This document shows, piece by piece, positions 39,742 to 51,095 of a DNA stretch of 64,000 bases; positions within the stretch are counted from its first letter, which is position 1, and each line of letters opens with the position of its first letter. The translations under genes and the position numbers were made by a program. A model generated the notes under the pieces. That model was not told where the DNA came from, made no database searches, and was given only the letters and a program-made list of their open reading frames with translations. Source of the DNA: Cyanobium sp. Aljojuca 7A6 (GTDB taxonomy: Bacteria > Cyanobacteriota > Cyanobacteriia > PCC-6307 > Cyanobiaceae); NCBI RefSeq assembly GCF_024346455.1, contig NZ_JAGQCY010000007.1, forward strand, positions 1 through 64,000, given 5' to 3'.

Positions 39742-40947
39742 TTAGCTGCTGGTCTGCACCTGAACGTGCGCGGCGGCCCCATCGGCACGCCGGCGGGCCT
39801 CAGCCTCATCTTCGCCGCGGGCCAGGGCCACCCCCAGGCGCCGCCAGGGCCGGACGTCGGGTTTGCCGAAGATCAGCACCTGGGTGTCCGGCACCGCCAG
39901 AGCCTGCTCCAAGCCCAGGTAGCTGGGTGTGCCGGCCCCGCTGGGGGCTTCCGGTCCGGCCAGGATGACCCGCGAGGCCGCCGCTCCGAGGCTGCGGATC
40001 GCGGGAATCGGCAGACCCAGCACCGCCCGCAGATGCAGCTCGAATTCGCTCAGGTTCTGGCCCACCAGCGTCACCAGGCCGGTGTCGTGGGGCCGGGGCG
40101 AGAGCTCGGAGAACACCACCTCTTCAGCACCGGGTTCGCCGCAGAGGAAGAACTCCACCCCGAACAGGCCGGCGCCGCCCAGGTCGTCGGTGACGGCCTT
40201 CGCCATCGCCTGGGCCGCCGCCAGCTGCCCTGCCCCCAGCTGGGCCGGTTGCCAGCTGCACTGGTAGTCGCCCCTTTCCTGGATGTGGCCGATCGGCGGG
40301 CAGAAAAGGGTGGGTCCCTGCCATTGGCGCACCGTCAGCAGGGTGATCTCCAGGTTGAAACGCAGGAACTCCTCCACGATCACCCGCGTGCCTGCGCCCC
40401 GGGCTCCTGCCATGGCCCCGTTCCAGGCGGCTTCGATCTCTCCAGGGCCGTGCACGACGCTCTGCCCCTTGCCTGACGAGCTCATCACCGGCTTCACCAC
40501 CACGGGCCAGCCCAGGGGGGCCGCCGCTGCCGCCAGTTCCGCGGCGCTTTCGGCATAGGCGAAGCGGGCGGTGCGCAGCCCCAGCCCCTGGGCGGCCAGG
40601 TCGCGGATGCGGTCGCGGTTCATGGTCACCGCCGTGGCCCGGGCGGTGGGAATCACGGTGAGGCCCTCGGCCTCCAGCTCCGCCAGGGCATCCACCGCCA
40701 GGGCTTCGATCTCCGGGATGACCACGTCGGGGTGATGGCGCCGCACCACCGCCTTGAGGGCCTCGGGGTCGGCCATGGCCACCACCTCGCTCACCTGCGC
40801 CACCGCCATGGCGGGGGCCTCGGCGTAACGGTCGACGGCGATCACCCGGCAGCCCAGCCGCTGGGCGGCGATGGCCACCTCCTTGCCGAGCTCGCCGCTG
40901 CCCAGCAGCATCACCGTCCGTGGGAAGGGAGAAGGGCCAGGTGCCAT
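39742..40947 (-). CDS. purT: Formate-dependent phosphoribosylglycinamide formyltransferase
   Basis: PurT formylates GAR using formate and ATP, an alternative to folate-dependent PurN. The 401-residue ATP-grasp protein has the N-terminal LLGSGELGKEVAIAAQRLGC, the ATP-grasp region VVKPVMSSSGKGQSVV, metal/ATP residues in VFSELSPRPHDTG, and the C-terminal FGKPDVRPWRRLGVALARG. The start at 40947 places homology about 11 residues in. Its formate could come from PurU, encoded 10 kb away in this window. Confidence 0.96.
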   Translation of the reverse strand: MAPGPSPFPRTVMLLGSGELGKEVAIAAQRLGCRVIAVDRYAEAPAMAVAQVSEVVAMADPEALKAVVRRHHPDVVIPEIEALAVDALAELEAEGLTVIPTARATAVTMNRDRIRDLAAQGLGLRTARFAYAESAAELAAAAAPLGWPVVVKPVMSSSGKGQSVVHGPGEIEAAWNGAMAGARGAGTRVIVEEFLRFNLEITLLTVRQWQGPTLFCPPIGHIQERGDYQCSWQPAQLGAGQLAAAQAMAKAVTDDLGGAGLFGVEFFLCGEPGAEEVVFSELSPRPHDTGLVTLVGQNLSEFELHLRAVLGLPIPAIRSLGAAASRVILAGPEAPSGAGTPSYLGLEQALAVPDTQVLIFGKPDVRPWRRLGVALARGEDEAEARRRADGAAAHVQVQTSS

Positions 40948-41008
40948 GGCAGGGAAGCGGGTCGGGCGATCCTGACGCGGCGCGCGCCCTTTCCCCTAAC
41001 GTGCCGCG

Positions 41009-41179
41009 ATGCTTGTGGCTCTCCTCCCTCTAGCCTTCAGCACCGCTGGCGATGCAGCCAACGGGCTGCTGCCCTTCGGCTGGGATGTGGCGGGTTTCCA
41101 GAAATGGACCCTGATCTACCTGGGCGTCTCCTCCCTGGCCTTCGTGGTGGTGTGGCTGGTGGGTTACGTCCGTCGTTGA
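41009..41179 (+). CDS. Small single-pass membrane protein
   Basis: A 56-residue frame (ATG 41009, TGA 41177) with a weakly hydrophobic N-terminus (MLVALLPLAFSTAG), a short polar middle (WDVAGFQKW) and a strong C-terminal membrane segment (IYLGVSSLAFVVVWLVGYV) ending in two arginines. It lies divergently 61 bp from purT. I do not recognise the family. The hydrophobic pattern and the basic end favour a real protein, and many cyanobacterial photosystem and NDH-1 subunits are this small, but no such assignment can be made. Confidence 0.6.
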   Translation: MLVALLPLAFSTAGDAANGLLPFGWDVAGFQKWTLIYLGVSSLAFVVVWLVGYVRR

Positions 41180-41219
41180 GCGCCATTGCAGCCGTCCCGC
41201 GGGGGGCGGTGATCGGTGA

Positions 41220-41468
41220 TCACTGTTTGGTCTCGTCCAGCAGGGTGAGCTGGCTCTCGGCTGATTCCTCACTCACAAACCCGTAGGCCCCGAACACGGC
41301 GGGATCGGGGTGGGTGATGCGCTGGCCCTCCGGGTGGCGTTCCACCTTGAAGCCCTCGCCGGCCATGCGGCGCATCAGAGCTGAGGCCTCCTCAAACCGT
41401 GCCGCCATGGCCTCCAGGCTGGCGCAGTCGGCGGTTAGGCCCGTTTCCTTCCAGGTGAAAAACGCCAT
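41220..41468 (-). CDS. Small conserved hypothetical protein
   Basis: The 82-residue soluble protein begins MAFFTWKETGLTADCASLEA and has a helix (MAARFEEASALMRRMAGEGF) followed by short strands and an acidic end. I do not recognise a named domain. Codon use and GC match the neighbours and it has a normal ATG start. It lies between the small membrane protein gene and mraY. Confidence 0.65.
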   Translation of the reverse strand: MAFFTWKETGLTADCASLEAMAARFEEASALMRRMAGEGFKVERHPEGQRITHPDPAVFGAYGFVSEESAESQLTLLDETKQ

Positions 41469-41529
41469 GGCCCGGGGTGCGACGGAACGGTCGGCGGGGG
41501 TCGACGCGAGCGACGACAGGGAAGGCTGC

Positions 41530-42606
41530 TCAGGGCAGCAGGACCAATCCCACCAACACCAGTATCAGGCTGACGCCCCAAAGGCCGAGCACCACGCTCT
41601 GCTCCGGCAGTCCCCCCAGCTCGAAATGGTGATGCAGGGGCGCCATGCGGAACAGCCGCCGTCCCTGGCCGTCGGCGCCCTTGGTGGCCTTGAACACCCC
41701 GACCTGCAGGATCACCGAGAGGGATTCGGCCAGGAACACCCCCCCCATCAGCAGCAGGGGCCAGAGGCTGTCGCTGAGCAGCGCCACCGACGAGAGGGCG
41801 GCCCCCATGGCGAGGGAGCCGGTGTCGCCCATGAACACCCTGGCTGGATGCCGGTTCTGGCTCAGGAAACCGAGCCAGCAGCCCGCCATCGCCGTGCAGA
41901 AGGCGGCCAGCACCGGATCTCCCCCATGGCCCCGCAGCATCAGCTGCAGCCCCATGCCGGTGAACACGACGGCGCCGCAGCCGGCGGCCAGGCCATCCAG
42001 CCCATCGGTGAGGTTGGTGGCGTTGCTCTCGGCCAGGAACACGAACAGGGCCAGCGGCCAGATCAGTAACCCGAGGGTGAGCACCCGGCCGAAGGGCAGA
42101 CCCAGATCGCCGGGCATGCCGCCACCCAGCCAGCCGCCCTGGTGGGCCCAGACCAGGAAGGCCACCGCGGCCAGGGCCTGGAGCAGGAGCTTGCCCCGGG
42201 GGCTGAGGCCGGTGTTGGTGCGGCGGGTGAGGCTGCGCCAGTCGTCGACGGCGCCGATGGCCATGTAGGCCAGGGTGACCGCCGCCAGCGCCAGCAGGCG
42301 GGGATCCTGCGGGCTGATCAGCCCCCCCACCAGCACCCCCACAGGAACCACCAGCAGGCCTCCCATCGTGGGTGTGCCCGCCTTGCTGTGGTGGGCCTGG
42401 GGACCCTCATCGCGGATCACCTGGCCCAGCTTCAGGGCCCGCAGCCGGGGCACCCCCAGGGCCGCGACGCCAGCGCTGACCAGGGCCGCCACCACCAGGG
42501 GCAGGGTCAGCATGGAGTTGGCCACCAGGGCATCGCTGGCCAGGCACGCGGCCAGCAGGATCAGGGCGAGCAGGGCCGCAGGCGTGCGGCCGTCGCGGGA
42601 GGCCAT
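41530..42606 (-). CDS. mraY: Phospho-N-acetylmuramoyl-pentapeptide transferase
   Basis: MraY makes lipid I, the first membrane step of peptidoglycan synthesis. The 358-residue protein has about ten membrane segments and the family motifs [18 protein letters not shown] (cytoplasmic loop), [15 protein letters not shown] (catalytic aspartates) and the histidine-rich loop [12 protein letters not shown] near the C-terminus. Length is standard. It is in the same direction as the DUF3134 gene upstream. Confidence 0.97.
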   Translation of the reverse strand: MASRDGRTPAALLALILLAACLASDALVANSMLTLPLVVAALVSAGVAALGVPRLRALKLGQVIRDEGPQAHHSKAGTPTMGGLLVVPVGVLVGGLISPQDPRLLALAAVTLAYMAIGAVDDWRSLTRRTNTGLSPRGKLLLQALAAVAFLVWAHQGGWLGGGMPGDLGLPFGRVLTLGLLIWPLALFVFLAESNATNLTDGLDGLAAGCGAVVFTGMGLQLMLRGHGGDPVLAAFCTAMAGCWLGFLSQNRHPARVFMGDTGSLAMGAALSSVALLSDSLWPLLLMGGVFLAESLSVILQVGVFKATKGADGQGRRLFRMAPLHHHFELGGLPEQSVVLGLWGVSLILVLVGLVLLP

Positions 42607-42640
42607 CGGAGAGGCTGCAGGGTGATGACGGATCGGACCG

Positions 42641-42892
42641 TCAGTCCTCCCAGTCTTCCTCCGAGGGTTCGTCCGCCGGGCTGTAATCCTCTTTCTCGCC
42701 CATCAGTGCCGACAACTCCTCCTCTTCCACCGTGCTCACATCGGTGCTGGCCGTTTCCTCGTCGGCCACCAGGCGGCCGCTGGCCTCCAGCAGGCTCAGC
42801 AGGTCGGGCTCATCCCGCAACGGCAGCACCGGTGCAGGCTCGTTGCGCCGGTAGCGGGTCAGGGAGGGGTTGATCGTGTCGAGAATGCTCAT
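42641..42892 (-). CDS. DUF3134 family protein
   Basis: The 83-residue protein contains the cyanobacteria-specific DUF3134 segment ([20 protein letters not shown], then [14 protein letters not shown]) and a strongly acidic tail ending EEDWED. Function is unknown. ATG 42892 ([11 protein letters not shown]) is chosen because homology begins there; in-frame starts at 42925 and 42928 would add 11-12 residues. It lies 34 bp before mraY on the same strand, so co-transcription is possible. Confidence 0.8.
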   Translation of the reverse strand: MSILDTINPSLTRYRRNEPAPVLPLRDEPDLLSLLEASGRLVADEETASTDVSTVEEEELSALMGEKEDYSPADEPSEEDWED

Positions 42893-42936
42893 GCCGTCAG
42901 GCTGGGTCGTCAAGGACCGACTCATCACCCTACCGC

Positions 42937-43215
42937 GTGACCCATGAGCACCTCCAAATGACCACCGCCAAGATCCTGGACGTGGGCCGTCTCTGGTCGG
43001 CGGCCCTCGTGCTCAGCACCCTGCTGGCCGCGGCCGCCGTCCGCTGGCCCCGGCCCCTGCCGATCCTGCCGGCCGTGGTGGCCGCCCTGGTGCTCGGGCC
43101 GCCCCTGCTGCTGGCCCTGGTGGTGTTGCTGCGCTGGCGCCTGCCGGCGGCGGACCAGGGGGGAGAATGCCCCGAGGCGACAGAATCGGTCGCCACAGCG
43201 CAGGAGCGTCACTGA
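42937..43215 (+). CDS. Small membrane protein upstream of argG
   Basis: The frame encodes up to 92 residues with two hydrophobic segments ([17 protein letters not shown], and [23 protein letters not shown]), a short loop rich in Pro and Trp, and a charged tail. No family is recognised. A GTG at 42937 or an ATG at 42958 could be the start. The stop TGA overlaps the argG ATG by one base (TGATG), suggesting coupling and supporting reality of the gene. Confidence 0.6.
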   Translation: MTHEHLQMTTAKILDVGRLWSAALVLSTLLAAAAVRWPRPLPILPAVVAALVLGPPLLLALVVLLRWRLPAADQGGECPEATESVATAQERH

Positions 43216-44471
43216 TGGCGGAGATGGGGCAGCAGGTGGCGGGCGGTGCGCCGCCGACAGGAACGCCGCGCGCGGAGAGGGTGGTGCTCGCCTATTCCGG
43301 CGGGGTCGACACCAGCGTCTGCATTCCCTACCTGCTGCGGGAGTGGGGCGTGAAGGAGGTGATCACCTTCGCCGCCGACCTGGGTCAGGGAGATGAACTC
43401 GAGCCGATCCGGCTCAAGGCCCTGGCCGCCGGTGCCAGCCGCTCTCTGGTCGACGACCTGATCGATCCGTTCATCCGTGAGTTCGCCTTTCCCGCCATCC
43501 GGGCCAATGCTCTCTACGAGGGCCGTTATCCCCTTTCCACGGCCCTGGCTCGCCCCCTGATCGCCCGCCGCCTCGTGGAGGTGGCCCGGGAGGTGGGTGC
43601 CGATGCGGTGGCCCACGGCTGCACCGGCAAGGGCAACGATCAGGTGCGCTTCGATGTCGCCATCGGTGCCCTGGCCCCCGACCTCAAGGTGCTGGCGCCG
43701 GCGCGGGAATGGGGCATGAGCCGGGAAGAGACGATCGCCTACGGCGAGCGCTGTGACATTCCGGCGCCGGTGAGCAAGAAATCCCCCTATTCGATCGACC
43801 TCAACCTGCTGGGCCGCAGCGTCGAAGCCGGGCCCCTGGAGGATCCAATGGTGGAGCCGCCCGAAGAGGTCTTCGCCATGACCCGGTCCGTAGCGGACGC
43901 CCCGGCCGAGGGGCAGGTGGTGGAGATCGCCTTCGAGCAGGGCAATCCGGTGGCGATCGACGGCGAGCGCCTCGATCCGGTGGCCCTGATCCGGCGGGCC
44001 AACGCCCTGGCGGGGGCCCATGGCTTCGGCCGCCTCGACATGATCGAGAACCGGGTGGTGGGCATCAAGAGCCGGGAGATCTACGAAACCCCCGGCCTGT
44101 TGCTGCTGATCCGCGCCCACCAGGAGCTCGAAAGCCTCACCCTGGCTGCCGACGTGCTCCGCTACAAGCGCCAGATCGAGATGAGCTGGGCGGACCTGGT
44201 GTATCAGGGCCTCTGGTTCGGCCCCCTGAAGGACGCTCTTGACGGCTTTCTTGATCGCACCCAGGCCACGGTGAATGGCCTGGTACGGATCCGGCTGCAG
44301 AAGGGCAGCGCCACGGTGGTGGGGCGCTCCAGCGCCAGCGACAGCCTCTATGTGCCCGACATGGCCACCTACGGGGCCGAGGACCTGTTCGATCACCGCG
44401 CCGCCGAGGGCTTCATCTACGTCTGGGGGATGCCTACGCGGTTATGGGCCGCCCGTCGTCGTGGCGACTGA
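43215..44471 (+). CDS. argG: Argininosuccinate synthase
   Basis: ArgG joins citrulline and aspartate with ATP in arginine synthesis. The 418-residue protein has the P-loop-like motif [32 protein letters not shown] and [16 protein letters not shown] 43215 is chosen for AGGAG 8 bp upstream and its one-base overlap with the preceding stop. A longer frame from 43167 lacks these signals. The end overlaps a converging gene by 38 bp; the sequence after about residue 400 ([15 protein letters not shown]) is family-atypical but short. Confidence 0.97.
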   Translation: MAEMGQQVAGGAPPTGTPRAERVVLAYSGGVDTSVCIPYLLREWGVKEVITFAADLGQGDELEPIRLKALAAGASRSLVDDLIDPFIREFAFPAIRANALYEGRYPLSTALARPLIARRLVEVAREVGADAVAHGCTGKGNDQVRFDVAIGALAPDLKVLAPAREWGMSREETIAYGERCDIPAPVSKKSPYSIDLNLLGRSVEAGPLEDPMVEPPEEVFAMTRSVADAPAEGQVVEIAFEQGNPVAIDGERLDPVALIRRANALAGAHGFGRLDMIENRVVGIKSREIYETPGLLLLIRAHQELESLTLAADVLRYKRQIEMSWADLVYQGLWFGPLKDALDGFLDRTQATVNGLVRIRLQKGSATVVGRSSASDSLYVPDMATYGAEDLFDHRAAEGFIYVWGMPTRLWAARRRGD

Positions 44472-45138
44472 TTTTCTGGGTTGTTCCATCGGCCTCCGGC
44501 CCGCCCAGCCGCAGGGCCCGCTTCAGGGCCTGGCCCCAACCCTCCTTCCTGGCCACCGTGGGCAGCAGCAGGGGCTGGGGGCGTCCTGACCCGGGGGGCG
44601 GCACGTCGGCGGCCGGATTGAGGCTGTAGAGCCGTTCCCGCAGGGCCTGGTTGTCGTCGAGAAGATGCTTCTGGTGCTCCAGCACTGTGGCCAGGCGTTG
44701 CTGGAACTTGCGCTCGAAGATCTCGGGCAGGTCTTCGAGCATTTCGTGCAGGGCCTTGATCTCATCCCGGGCGGCCGCCAGCTCCATCTCGAGCTGCTGG
44801 GCCTCTGGGCCGGTGGTGGTGATAGCGAGGCTGGACGGACCAGGCCCAGCCGCCTTTGGGGCCTGGGGAGGGGCCGGTGGCTGGTCCGGGGCCAGGAGAA
44901 TCGGCTCGGCGTCGATCGCGTCCCTGGGGCTGGAATCCGCTTCACCGCCCGCAGCAACCACCTCGCCGAAACTGAAGCTGGCGGGTGGCGCCGGCGCCTG
45001 GCCGTGTGTCAGCACGCTCGGCGCCGACGGCGCCTGGTTGGCGGGCCAACCGGAGGGGCTGTAGGCCGGCTGAGCCGGAACGGCACGGGGGGGACTCTTC
45101 CCGTCCGGATTGGCGTCCTCCTTGTCCGTCGCAGTCAT
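44434..45138 (-). CDS. Hypothetical protein with a C-terminal coiled coil
   Basis: The 234-residue protein has a long Pro/Ala/Ser-rich N-terminal half (about 1-105), probably disordered. A predicted coiled coil follows ([20 protein letters not shown] through [20 protein letters not shown]), then a basic tail containing [17 protein letters not shown] do not recognise a named domain. It lies downstream of rpsF in the same direction, 57 bp away. Its end overlaps argG by 38 bp on the opposite strand. Confidence 0.65.
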   Translation of the reverse strand: MTATDKEDANPDGKSPPRAVPAQPAYSPSGWPANQAPSAPSVLTHGQAPAPPASFSFGEVVAAGGEADSSPRDAIDAEPILLAPDQPPAPPQAPKAAGPGPSSLAITTTGPEAQQLEMELAAARDEIKALHEMLEDLPEIFERKFQQRLATVLEHQKHLLDDNQALRERLYSLNPAADVPPPGSGRPQPLLLPTVARKEGWGQALKRALRLGGPEADGTTQKISRHDDGRPITA

Positions 45139-45195
45139 CGCCTACCACCCATTGGGCGGACTGTAGGCCCAGTGCTCAGCGATGAACAACCGGGA

Positions 45196-45558
45196 TCAGA
45201 CCGCCGCCGGTTCGGTGGGAGCCACGTCCACGGCAGCGCCGGGGGCGCTGCGGGGGGGAGGCATCGGGCCGTCCTGGATCACTGTCAGATAGCGGATCAC
45301 GTCTTCGGAGAGACGCATGGCCCGCTCCAGCACAGCCACTTGCTGGCCATTGCCACTGTGGTTGAGCTGCACGTAGATGCCTTCGCGATGCTTGGCGATC
45401 GAATAGGCCAGCCGGCGCTTGCCGCGCATCTGCGTGTCGAGCACTTCGGCGCCGGCCTCAATCACGAGGTCGCGGTACTTGGCCACGTGGGTCTCGACTT
45501 CTTCCTCCGGGATGTCCGGCCGGAGGATGTACATGGTTTCGTAATAGGGCTGCGTCAT
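45196..45558 (-). CDS. rpsF: 30S ribosomal protein S6
   Basis: S6 sits on the platform of the small ribosomal subunit beside S18. The 120-residue protein has the typical [20 protein letters not shown] start, the [20 protein letters not shown] strand pair and a C-terminal Ala/Pro-rich extension ([20 protein letters not shown]) common in cyanobacteria. Length is normal for the phylum. Confidence 0.97.
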   Translation of the reverse strand: MTQPYYETMYILRPDIPEEEVETHVAKYRDLVIEAGAEVLDTQMRGKRRLAYSIAKHREGIYVQLNHSGNGQQVAVLERAMRLSEDVIRYLTVIQDGPMPPPRSAPGAAVDVAPTEPAAV

Positions 45559-45651
45559 GGTCGCCTGTGGAGGGGCTGAGGGGCACGGAGCCCGTCAGCG
45601 ACGGATTCAAGAACCTATCGCAGCACCGTCGGCTCCTTGTGCAGGGGGGGA

Positions 45652-46119
45652 TCAGTAGAGCTGCATCCGCACCGCTTCGGAGACGGTGGGGATGTCGGCT
45701 TCCTTGCCCCGCAGGCTCTGGATCACCGAGAACAGCACCAGCAGCAGGGTGCCGAGGAAGATCGTGTTGGAGAGGGTGCGGATCGCGAAACCGGCGCCGA
45801 GGGGAGCCAGCACCGTGTCGAAGGCCAGGCTGAGCAGCACCAGCACGATGTCGATCAGGATCGCCTGCAGCACGTTGAAGCGGATCGGGTAGGGCACCTT
45901 GGGGTTGCGCACCACCAGCAGGAACAGCACCAGGAACAGCACCAGCCCGCCGAAGGGAACGGCCCGCTCCAGCACCACCAGGGGCAGGGCCGGCAGGGCG
46001 ACCCACTGCAGCAGTGGGAACATGTCGAACAGGGCCTGCCCGAAACGCAGGGCGTCGCTCAGGGGCAGCAGGTAGGCCAGGGCTCCCAGCAGCCGCTGCC
46101 AGATCGGAGGACCTTCCAT
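45652..46119 (-). CDS. Tic20-family membrane protein
   Basis: The 155-residue protein has four membrane segments and the Tic20-like motif YPIRFNVLQAILIDIVLVLL followed by RTLSNTIFLGTLLLVLFSVI. Tic20 is the core of the chloroplast inner-membrane protein import channel; the cyanobacterial homologues have no settled function. It lies between aroE and rpsF, 35 bp downstream of aroE on the same strand. Confidence 0.88.
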   Translation of the reverse strand: MEGPPIWQRLLGALAYLLPLSDALRFGQALFDMFPLLQWVALPALPLVVLERAVPFGGLVLFLVLFLLVVRNPKVPYPIRFNVLQAILIDIVLVLLSLAFDTVLAPLGAGFAIRTLSNTIFLGTLLLVLFSVIQSLRGKEADIPTVSEAVRMQLY

Positions 46120-46154
46120 GGGGGCTCTGGGAAAGGCAGGACAGTGCCTGCAGG

Positions 46155-47069
46155 CTAGGGGCCCTCCAGTCTGGCCAGAGCCGCGGTCCGCATGGCGATG
46201 ACCGGCATCTCCTCGAGCCCGCTCCAGAGCCGCAGGGAGGCGGCCCCCTGCTGCACCAGCATCTCCAGGCCGTCGATGCTGCGGCAGCCCTGCTCCTGGG
46301 CCAGGCGCAACAGGGCCGTGGGTCTGGGGGTGTAGATGAGGTCGTAGACGGTGGCCGCCGGCGACAGCGCCGCCATCTGGTCGGGGCGCAGGGGTGAGCG
46401 TTCCGCCGCTGTGGGATCACGGGCTGAGGCCATGCCCACCGGCGTCGTGTTCACGACCAGATCGGCACTCGCCAGGGCGGCGGCCAGGGGGTCCGGTGAG
46501 CCGGCCGTGTCGGCCTCCCAGGCCAGGGGCACCAGGCCAGGGGCCCAGTCGGAGCAGGAGCGGACGAAGGGCTCCAGGCGCCTGGCATCGCGGCCCGCCA
46601 CTCGGATGCAGTCCACGCCCAGGTCCACCAGACCCGCTACCACGGCCCGGGCGCTGCCGCCACAGCCCAGCACCAGGGCCTCGCGGGCCGTGAGCGCCTG
46701 CAGGGGCGCCAGGAACCCTTCCACATCGGTGTTGGTGCCAAGCCATCCCCCGCCCTCGCGTCGCACCAGGGTGTTCACGGCCCCCAGCCGCCGGGCCAGC
46801 GGCGTCAGCGCGTCCGCCAGTTCGGCAGCGGCCTGCTTGTGGGGCAGGGTGACGTTGAGGCCGCGGCAGTCGATCGCCGCCAGGGCCCGCAGCACCACGG
46901 CCAGGTCCGCCGCCGCCACCGGCAGGGCCAGGTAGGCCCAGTCGAGGCCCAGCGCGGCGATGGCCGCGTTGTGCATCGCCGGTGAGAGGGAATGGCGCAC
47001 CGGATCCCCCAGTACCCCCACCAGGGCCGTGCCGCCACCGATCGCCGGTGCTGTCGGGGGGGTCACCAT
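46155..47069 (-). CDS. aroE: Shikimate dehydrogenase
   Basis: AroE reduces 3-dehydroshikimate with NADPH in the shikimate pathway. The 304-residue protein has the substrate-site segment GDPVRHSLSPAMHNAAIAAL, the catalytic lysine in NVTLPHKQAAAELAD, and the NADP-binding LVLGCGGSARAVVAGL. ATG 47069 is chosen as homology begins shortly after; the frame is open to 47219 with no conserved sequence. Upstream and divergent is dnaK. The pathway's first enzyme (DAHP synthase) is also in this window at about 61 kb. Confidence 0.95.
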   Translation of the reverse strand: MVTPPTAPAIGGGTALVGVLGDPVRHSLSPAMHNAAIAALGLDWAYLALPVAAADLAVVLRALAAIDCRGLNVTLPHKQAAAELADALTPLARRLGAVNTLVRREGGGWLGTNTDVEGFLAPLQALTAREALVLGCGGSARAVVAGLVDLGVDCIRVAGRDARRLEPFVRSCSDWAPGLVPLAWEADTAGSPDPLAAALASADLVVNTTPVGMASARDPTAAERSPLRPDQMAALSPAATVYDLIYTPRPTALLRLAQEQGCRSIDGLEMLVQQGAASLRLWSGLEEMPVIAMRTAALARLEGP

Positions 47070-47245
47070 GGGCTCGCGGGAGCAGCTGCCGCCCGACCGT
47101 AGATCCGCCGGATCCCAGGCTCCGACAGGCCGCCGGCTCCGTACCGGTACGGCATCGGTTCGGGAACCACACCTCGCCCGAGTCAACCCCTGATGCGGAA
47201 GATGGCTGAAGCCAGACATTCATCCACACCAGGAGGTGGTTATCC

Positions 47246-49156
<1,911 letters not shown>

Positions 49157-49190
49157 TCCCTGGGCCGCCCGGCCCGGATCCTGCCGCACC

Positions 49191-49214
49191 AAGCCCCCCT
49201 CGGGGGGCTTTTTT
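49191..49214 (+). terminator. Intrinsic terminator after dnaK
   Basis: AAGCCCCCC (49191-49199) and GGGGGGCTT (49202-49210) form a GC-rich stem with a minimal loop (CTCG if the last C-G pair is open). A run of six T follows, counting the two that close the stem. It lies 35 bp after the dnaK stop. This is the clearest rho-independent terminator in the window. Confidence 0.9.
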
Positions 49215-49248
49215 CATGGGCCCCCGCGTGCATGGCCCGCCGCGGTCG

Positions 49249-50358
49249 TCAGGCGTCCCGGTGGCCGGCCTCGATCCGTTCGGCCACCCAGGCGGCGCTG
49301 GCCGGCGCCAGCAGCACCCCATTGCGGTAGTGGCCAGTCGCCAGCAGCAGTCCCGCGGCCGGCTGCTCCAACAGGGGGGCCGGCTGGCCGACCGGGCGCG
49401 GCCGCAGCCCTTGCCAGTGGCGCACCACCCGTGCCCCTCGCAACCACTCCGGCGCCGCGTCCCCCAGCTGGCGCAGCTGAACCAGCTCATCTGGGTCGGC
49501 CCTGCTGCCCGGTTCCAGAGTCGCCCCCAGCCACAGCCGCCGGCCCCCCTCCAGGTCCGGACGGGGCACCAGATTGAGGCCGCGCCACACCACCGTCCCA
49601 GGCCAATGGGAGGGGAGGGGTGCCTCCAGTTCCAGCTCCAGGGCTTGGCCCAGCACGGGCTCCAGCGCCCAGCGGTCACGCTCCTTGCCCAGGACACTCT
49701 CCAGCAGGGTGCTGGCGGCGGTTCCCGGCGCCAGCACCACCCAGGCCGCCTGCTCCACGCCGCCGCCGGCCAGCTCCACCCGCCAGCCGCCCCGCTCCGG
49801 CTGCAGGGCGACGGCCGCCTCCGCCCGCAGCGCCAGGCCCCGTTGCCTGCCGTCCGCCGCCAGGGCGGCCAGGGCGGCACCGGGGTCGATCTGGCCATCG
49901 CGGCCGCAGTGGAGCCCTGCCAGGGTGGGTTGGGGCAGGGTGGGCTGGAGCGGTTCCAGCCGCTGCTGGTCCCAGGGCTCCAGGGGCAGGCCCAGGGCCC
50001 GTTTGCGCGCCCCCAGCGCCACCAGCCGTTCCACTTCGGCGCCATCGGCGGCCAGCAGCAGCACCCCGGCCCGGTAGGGGATCGGATGCCCCCGCTGGGC
50101 CAGATCGCGGCGCCACTGGCTCCAGAGCTTCTGGCTGCGCTGACGCAGCTCCCAGGCCCGGCCGCGGTCGCGGTGGAAGCTGTCGGCCATCAGCACGCCG
50201 AGGGCAGCCCGGCTGCCGCTGCGCTGCACGCCCCCCGGGTCGTCATCGCCCGTGCCACCACCGGCCAGGCCCGGATCCAGCAGCATCACCTGATGGCCCC
50301 GACCCTGGAGCCACCAGGCGCAGGCCAGGCCCACGATCCCGGCCCCCACGACGATCAC
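49249..50358 (-). CDS. FAD-dependent oxidoreductase, ThiO-like
   Basis: The 369-residue DAO-family protein has the FAD dinucleotide-binding motif VVGAGIVGLACAWWLQGRGH at the N-terminus, a substrate domain, and the C-terminal LLLATGHYRNGVLLAPASA, which is typical of glycine oxidase ThiO in thiamine thiazole synthesis. Other glycine or D-amino-acid oxidases share the fold, and no thi genes are adjacent. It starts at GTG 50358. Downstream it runs towards the dnaK terminator. Confidence 0.82.
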   Translation of the reverse strand: MIVVGAGIVGLACAWWLQGRGHQVMLLDPGLAGGGTGDDDPGGVQRSGSRAALGVLMADSFHRDRGRAWELRQRSQKLWSQWRRDLAQRGHPIPYRAGVLLLAADGAEVERLVALGARKRALGLPLEPWDQQRLEPLQPTLPQPTLAGLHCGRDGQIDPGAALAALAADGRQRGLALRAEAAVALQPERGGWRVELAGGGVEQAAWVVLAPGTAASTLLESVLGKERDRWALEPVLGQALELELEAPLPSHWPGTVVWRGLNLVPRPDLEGGRRLWLGATLEPGSRADPDELVQLRQLGDAAPEWLRGARVVRHWQGLRPRPVGQPAPLLEQPAAGLLLATGHYRNGVLLAPASAAWVAERIEAGHRDA

Positions 50359-50404
50359 CGTGCTGGAGGCGCCGCCGGTTGGCGGCCCTTGCGGAGGGCC
50401 GGCT

Positions 50405-51004
50405 TCAGGCGTCGGCGTTGCTCACGGAGACCGGCTGGGGAGCCGGGGTGGTCGGCGAGGGGGCGGGGGGCACGGCGTTCGACAGCTTGTCTTCGGCGGC
50501 GAAGGCTTCCGCCATGGCGACGGCCTCGGCCGGGATCACCTCGGCATAAGCGCTGAAGCCGGTGGCCACCTTGATGTAGTCCTTGCGGAGGTTCTCGCCG
50601 TCCTGCAGACGGGCGGCCTCATCGAGCTTGGCGAGGGAGGCTTTCAGCTTCGTGGCCCGCTTGCCGGCCTCGGCCCGGTCGGCCGGCAGCAGGCGCTGGT
50701 TGATGTAGAGCATCTGGCGACCCAGATCCTGCATCGGACCGTGGATCAGGTTGCGGGTGAACACCCAGTTGCGGTCGTTGACCAGATCGGCCAGTTCGGG
50801 CAGGCGCTCCTTCGAGGCCAGGAACCCTTCGGCCTGGCGGGCGATCAGGGTCATGTCCGCGGGGCTGATCGTCGGGGGCTTGCGGCTCTGGTCGCCCGAG
50901 CAGGCCACCAGAGAAACGCTGAGCACCAGGGCCACGGCGAGCAGGCCAAGGCGGCGCAGGCCAGCCATCAGGGAGATGGGCGCGGAGATCGACGCGACGG
51001 CCAT
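50405..51004 (-). CDS. psbQ: Photosystem II lipoprotein PsbQ (CyanoQ)
   Basis: CyanoQ is a lumenal lipoprotein bound to photosystem II that supports the oxygen-evolving complex. The 199-residue precursor has a lipoprotein signal (LRRLGLLAVALVLSVSLVAC, cleaved before the Cys of VAC-S) and then the four-helix PsbQ domain, with NDRNWVFTRNLIHGPMQDLG and LRKDYIKVATGFSAYAEVI. The start may be ATG 51004 or the closer ATG 50968; both give a functional-looking signal. A Pro-rich tail ends the protein. It is strong evidence that the host is an oxygenic cyanobacterium. Confidence 0.9.
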   Translation of the reverse strand: MAVASISAPISLMAGLRRLGLLAVALVLSVSLVACSGDQSRKPPTISPADMTLIARQAEGFLASKERLPELADLVNDRNWVFTRNLIHGPMQDLGRQMLYINQRLLPADRAEAGKRATKLKASLAKLDEAARLQDGENLRKDYIKVATGFSAYAEVIPAEAVAMAEAFAAEDKLSNAVPPAPSPTTPAPQPVSVSNADA

Positions 51005-51095
51005 GGGACGGTGCTGTGACGTGGCTGGCGCAGCGACTTTACCGGCCCGCCTGCGCCACCATGACGGTCCCGCCCGCTCCGTTCCGGAACCATCG

